Source of the DNA: Bacteroidota bacterium
GTDB lineage: Bacteria; Bacteroidota; Bacteroidia; B-17B0; Aurantibacillaceae
DNA: 64,000 nt
Direction: 5' to 3'
Assembly (NCBI GenBank): GCA_030684395.1
Contig: JAUXTT010000039.1
Span: 35,872 to 99,871 of the forward strand
Part shown: one piece after another, positions 60,816-64,000 of the stretch
Numbering within the stretch: the stretch's first letter is position 1
Layout: each line of letters begins with the position of its first letter
Position numbers and translations under genes: made by a program
Notes under the pieces: model-generated
What the model was told of the DNA's origin: nothing
Databases searched by the model: none
Seen by the model: the letters and a program-made list of their open reading frames with translations, nothing else

Positions 60816-62912
60816 TTAATACCCCAACAAAGCCTCAATCGCCACTTCCGTTTTCTCTGTATTCGGCAACATTGCTTTTTCTAAAGTAGAGTTCAATGCA
60901 ATAGCAGGCATATTTTCTGCGCCTAATACTCTTACAGGTGCATCCAGTTGCTCGAAACAATTCATTTGAATTAATGAAGCTATTGTGTTTGCGAAACCTG
61001 CAATACGAGGCTCTTCGGTAAGTACTAAAATTTTTCCGTGTTTTTTAGCTGATGTGTAAATTGTTTCTTCATCAATAGGAGATAAAGTACGCAAGTCAAC
61101 GATCTCAACTTGTCCGGGGAATTTTTTGCTTGCATTTTTAGCCCAATAAACACCCATTCCGTATGTAATAACAGCAATGGATTTTCCCGCTTCAATCTGC
61201 GATGCTTCTGCCTCCTGCGCTATACGTGCTTTCCCAATTGGAATAATGTAATCTTCATCCGGTTCAATAGTTTTTGCTTCTTCCGTACCTTTAATTTTAC
61301 TCCAGTATAATCCTTTGTGCTCTAACATCAGTACAGGATTCGGATCGTAAAATGCAGCTTTCATTAAACCTTTCAAATCAGCACCGGTTGATGGATAACA
61401 AACTTTTATTCCTCTGATATTCGTAACAACACTTTCAACACTACTTGAGTGATAAGGCCCACCGCTTCCGTATGCACCAATTGGTACACGAAGGATACAG
61501 CTCACCGGCCATTTTCCGTTTGATAAATAACATGAGCGTGCAACTTCGGTAAACAACTGATTTAAGCCCGGCCAGATATAATCTGCAAACTGAACTTCTA
61601 CAATTGGTTTTAATCCAACTGCGCTCATACCAACGGTTGAACCTATGATAAATGCTTCCTGAATAGGTGTATTAAATACTCTGTGATTTCCGAATTGTTG
61701 TGCTAATGTTGCAGCTTCTCTGAAAACTCCTCCTAAACGTGCGCCAACATCTTGTCCGTATAACAAACACTCCGGATGTTTTTGCATCAATTCACGAATT
61801 GCAAATAATGCAGAGTCAACCATTACTGTTGGTTGTTTACCTGCAGGTGAACGCTCTCCTTTTTCTTCAGTAACAGGAGTAGGAGCGAAGTCGTGTAATA
61901 AAACATCTTCCGGTCTTGGTTCTTCTGCTAATAGTGCTTTCTCGTAGTCAGCCTGAACTAATTTCTGAGCATTCTCTTCCAGTTCTTTTAATTCTAAAGC
62001 TCCAACACCTGCAATGATCAATTGATTTTTTAAGCGCGGATATGGGTCTTTTTTTACAGCTTCTTCCAGGTCATCGCGGTACCATTCTTTACGAACGCCT
62101 GATGTGTGGTGATTTAGTAAAGGAACCTTTGCATGTATCAAAAAAGGACGACGTTCCTTGCGAATCAATTCGATCACTTCTTTAATTGTATTGTAAGATT
62201 TAATGAAATCTGTTCCATCAATAGTACGTGTTTCTAACCCATTAAAACCTCTTGCGTACTCTGTTGCGTCCTGTGCGCGAATTTCTTTTGCACTTGCAGA
62301 AATATCCCACTCGTTATCCTGAACTAAATATAAAATTGGTAATTTTTTCAGCACCGCCATTTGAAAAGCTTCTGCTACTTCACCTTCCGTAATACAAGCA
62401 TCACCTAATGAACAAACGGTAACCGGATTTTTTCCTTCATAATCTTTCGCTAAGCCTGTTTGCTCCATGTATTGCATTCCCATTGCTACTCCTGTTGTAG
62501 GAATTGCCTGCATACCTGTAGCGCTGCTCTGATGTGGAATTTTAGGCATATCATCTCTTTTCAAAGAAGGGTGAGAATAATAGGTTCTTCCTCCTGAAAA
62601 TGGATCGTCGCGTTTTGCCAGTAACTGCAACATTAATTCGTAAGGCTGTAATCCGATCGATAATAAAATACTATCGTCGCGGTAATAAGCACTTAAAAAA
62701 TCCTGGGGCAACAACTGTAAACCTAATGCAATTTGTATGGCTTCGTGCCCGCGGGAAGTAGCATGAACGTATTTAGCGGTGACTTCTTTATTTGCCTCAT
62801 ACAATTCAGTCATGCTCTTTGCAGTGCACATTAAAGCAAATGCTTTTTTTAATATGTCGTTAGAGATTTCGTTGCTCACTTTTCCTTCACTTTTAATGAT
62901 CGCTTCTGGCAT
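60816..62912 (-). CDS. Fused alpha/beta E1 subunit of a 2-oxoacid dehydrogenase complex
   Basis: 698 residues uniting both E1 subunits. The alpha half (about 1-340) has the thiamine-diphosphate segment CSLGDACITEGEVAEAFQMAVL ending QDNEWD, a variant of the usual GDG..N motif. The beta half (about 365-698) has LYGQDVGARLGGVFREA, TPIQEAFIIGSTVGMSAVGL, VEVQFADYIWPG and a transketolase C domain. It decarboxylates pyruvate or branched-chain 2-oxoacids and transfers the acyl group to E2 lipoate; the fused form in Bacteroidota is usually annotated branched-chain type. A TAGGTTTG -7 element lies at 62992-62999. E2 and E3 are not adjacent. Confidence 0.92.
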   Translation of the reverse strand: MPEAIIKSEGKVSNEISNDILKKAFALMCTAKSMTELYEANKEVTAKYVHATSRGHEAIQIALGLQLLPQDFLSAYYRDDSILLSIGLQPYELMLQLLAKRDDPFSGGRTYYSHPSLKRDDMPKIPHQSSATGMQAIPTTGVAMGMQYMEQTGLAKDYEGKNPVTVCSLGDACITEGEVAEAFQMAVLKKLPILYLVQDNEWDISASAKEIRAQDATEYARGFNGLETRTIDGTDFIKSYNTIKEVIELIRKERRPFLIHAKVPLLNHHTSGVRKEWYRDDLEEAVKKDPYPRLKNQLIIAGVGALELKELEENAQKLVQADYEKALLAEEPRPEDVLLHDFAPTPVTEEKGERSPAGKQPTVMVDSALFAIRELMQKHPECLLYGQDVGARLGGVFREAATLAQQFGNHRVFNTPIQEAFIIGSTVGMSAVGLKPIVEVQFADYIWPGLNQLFTEVARSCYLSNGKWPVSCILRVPIGAYGSGGPYHSSSVESVVTNIRGIKVCYPSTGADLKGLMKAAFYDPNPVLMLEHKGLYWSKIKGTEEAKTIEPDEDYIIPIGKARIAQEAEASQIEAGKSIAVITYGMGVYWAKNASKKFPGQVEIVDLRTLSPIDEETIYTSAKKHGKILVLTEEPRIAGFANTIASLIQMNCFEQLDAPVRVLGAENMPAIALNSTLEKAMLPNTEKTEVAIEALLGY

Positions 62913-63034
62913 TTTTGTAAATATTTTTTATAAAGATGATAAACAAGAACGCAATAATAAACGTCGGATTTCGTTGGAATATCAGACCTTACAAACCTAA
63001 AAAAATTAATTGACAAAAACACTATCTTAGCGGC

Positions 63035-63784
63035 ATGAAGTGGACGAAAGTAATTGCATTATTGACCTTGGTAAACCTGAGTTTTATCGGAAAAACGCAG
63101 AATTTGAAGGATTCGTGTTTAAGTGTGCCACTTACCGGCTTGCATTTATCGGGTCAGCTAGCAGCTGGTGATCTTAAAACAAGATTTGGTAATACCATGA
63201 GTGTGGGTATTCCTTTTATGTGGAAGACAAAAAAAAACTGGGTCATTGGCATAGAAGGGAGTTATTTCTTTGGAAAAACGGTTAATGAAAATTCGTTAAG
63301 CACTATACAAACTGCCGAAGGTACAATTACAGCCAACGACGGAGCCCCCGGAAGGTTACGAATAAACGAAAGGGGTTTAAATTTATATGTGACCGGAGGA
63401 AAAATTCTTCCGTTTTGGAACCCGAATAAAAATTGTGGCCCTCTTGTTTCAGTTGGTGTAGGGTATATGCAGCACAAAATAAATATTTATGATATAGGGA
63501 AAAACTTGCCACAAATAAAGGGTGATTTGAGAAAAGGATACGACCGATTAACAGGTGGAGTGGCCTTTACACAGTTTGTTGGTTATATGTACTTAAGCAA
63601 GAACCGGCTTACCAATTTTTATGCAGGATTTGAGTTTAACGAGGGATTTACCAAAGGACTACGGGGTGTTCAGTATGATACCATGGCAAGTGATGGCGCA
63701 AAACGCACTGATATTCAAATAGGCTTTCGTGTTGGATGGGTGTTGCCTTTGTATAGAAGAGTAAAGGATTATTATTATAATTAG
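63035..63784 (+). CDS. Secreted outer-membrane beta-barrel-like protein
   Basis: 249 residues. A signal peptide (MKWTKVIALLTLVNLSFIGKTQ) is followed by alternating amphipathic strands rich in Gly and aromatic residues (SVGIPFMWKTKKNWVIGIEG, LVSVGVGYMQHKI, TDIQIGFRVGWVLPLY) that suit a small outer-membrane barrel. No named family. Transcribed divergently from the E1 gene. Confidence 0.65.
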   Translation: MKWTKVIALLTLVNLSFIGKTQNLKDSCLSVPLTGLHLSGQLAAGDLKTRFGNTMSVGIPFMWKTKKNWVIGIEGSYFFGKTVNENSLSTIQTAEGTITANDGAPGRLRINERGLNLYVTGGKILPFWNPNKNCGPLVSVGVGYMQHKINIYDIGKNLPQIKGDLRKGYDRLTGGVAFTQFVGYMYLSKNRLTNFYAGFEFNEGFTKGLRGVQYDTMASDGAKRTDIQIGFRVGWVLPLYRRVKDYYYN

Positions 63785-63914
63785 TCGTCCCTCAAATATT
63801 CCACAAACATTATTAATAAAGGAAATTCAGTCAAAATTATATTGTTTCGTATTGCAAGGAATCTTTGACCTACTTTAAAATTCTTGTAGATATTTAGCGT
63901 ACACAAAAATATTT

Positions 63915-63999
63915 GGCTACTCTGTAGCCTTAAAACTTTGATTGCTTGTAATATTATTGTTTTGCTCCTCTGGAGCAAATTCTTACAAAGCACGGCTCC
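63915..63999. repeat. Cluster of short palindromes at the right edge
   Basis: GGCTAC-TCT-GTAGCC (63915-63929) and TTTGCTCC-TCT-GGAGCAAA (63961-63979) are two perfect small hairpins with the same TCT loop. A third half-site GGCTCC (63994-63999) is cut by the window end. They look like units of a REP-like repeat array continuing to the right. Confidence 0.55.
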
Positions 64000-64000
64000 A

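Noticed and set aside
60671..60889. 72-codon plus-strand frame
   Set aside because: It overlaps the 3' end of the E1 gene and the promoter region of the paralogue pair; composition is random.
62992..63019. Complete promoter for the E1 gene
   Set aside because: The -7 TAGGTTTG is perfect, but the nearest TTTTTG is only 14 bp upstream, too short for a -33, so it is only noted with the gene.
63781..63993. 70-codon minus-strand frame
   Set aside because: It runs through the palindrome cluster and AT-rich DNA, overlaps the end of the 249-residue gene, and has no protein-like pattern.
1..64000. tRNA, rRNA, CRISPR or complete insertion sequence
   Set aside because: Intergenic regions were read for cloverleaf T-loop sequence, regular repeat-spacer patterns and transposase genes; none was seen. 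tRNAscan-SE, CRISPRCasFinder and ISfinder searches would settle this.

Overview
The window reads as chromosome of a Bacteroidota (class Flavobacteriia- or Sphingobacteriia-like) bacterium. The DNA is AT-rich. Three large secreted proteins carry type IX secretion (T9SS) C-terminal sorting regions, and there are LytTR regulators and a stand-alone GldM-C-like protein. Several intergenic regions hold Bacteroidota-type promoters (TTTG/TTG at -33, about 20 bp, TAnnTTTG at -7). I saw no tRNA, rRNA, CRISPR array, intact insertion sequence or prophage, and I cannot name a genus.

Layout. 0-8 kb: a minus-strand signalling block. It has a truncated secreted-protein gene, a possible small RNA, a patatin-like lipase, and a four-gene operon cheR-cheB-giant hybrid kinase-response-regulator kinase with no chemoreceptor, CheA or CheW. 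Three promoters here (394-446, 1544-1594, 7968-8018) share the same roughly 23-bp upstream element. 8-10 kb: a KdsC-like HAD phosphatase and kdsB (Kdo supply for LPS) around a small secreted protein. 10-22 kb: three very large PKD/Ig-type surface proteins exported by T9SS, a GAF-LytTR regulator with its own candidate operator, and rdgB.

22-39 kb: a surface-glycan (O-antigen or capsule) locus. An 11-kb plus-strand operon encodes a Wzx-type flippase, acetyltransferase, N-acetyl-sugar amidotransferase, five glycosyltransferases, two methyltransferases and a membrane-anchored transglutaminase-like protein. It is followed by an acyltransferase-3, a polytopic membrane protein (candidate Wzy polymerase), an AsnB-type amidotransferase, and a HisF-like/HisH-like pair. 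The pair and the sugar amidotransferase together predict an acetamidino-sugar in the glycan.

39-64 kb: mostly housekeeping and envelope genes. These are recQ; an ECF sigma factor with a probable anti-sigma factor built from a triplicated segment; an RsmB-type rRNA methyltransferase; a GldM-C-like secreted protein; an MBOAT plus two SGNH proteins (polysaccharide O-acylation module); DUF4783-nadC; a LytS/LytTR two-component pair with a TPR sensor; a secreted protein with three Tudor/SH3-like barrels; an MltD-type lytic transglycosylase; a pair of paralogous secreted proteins; a fused alpha/beta 2-oxoacid dehydrogenase E1; and an outer-membrane-like protein. The right edge runs into a cluster of short palindromes.
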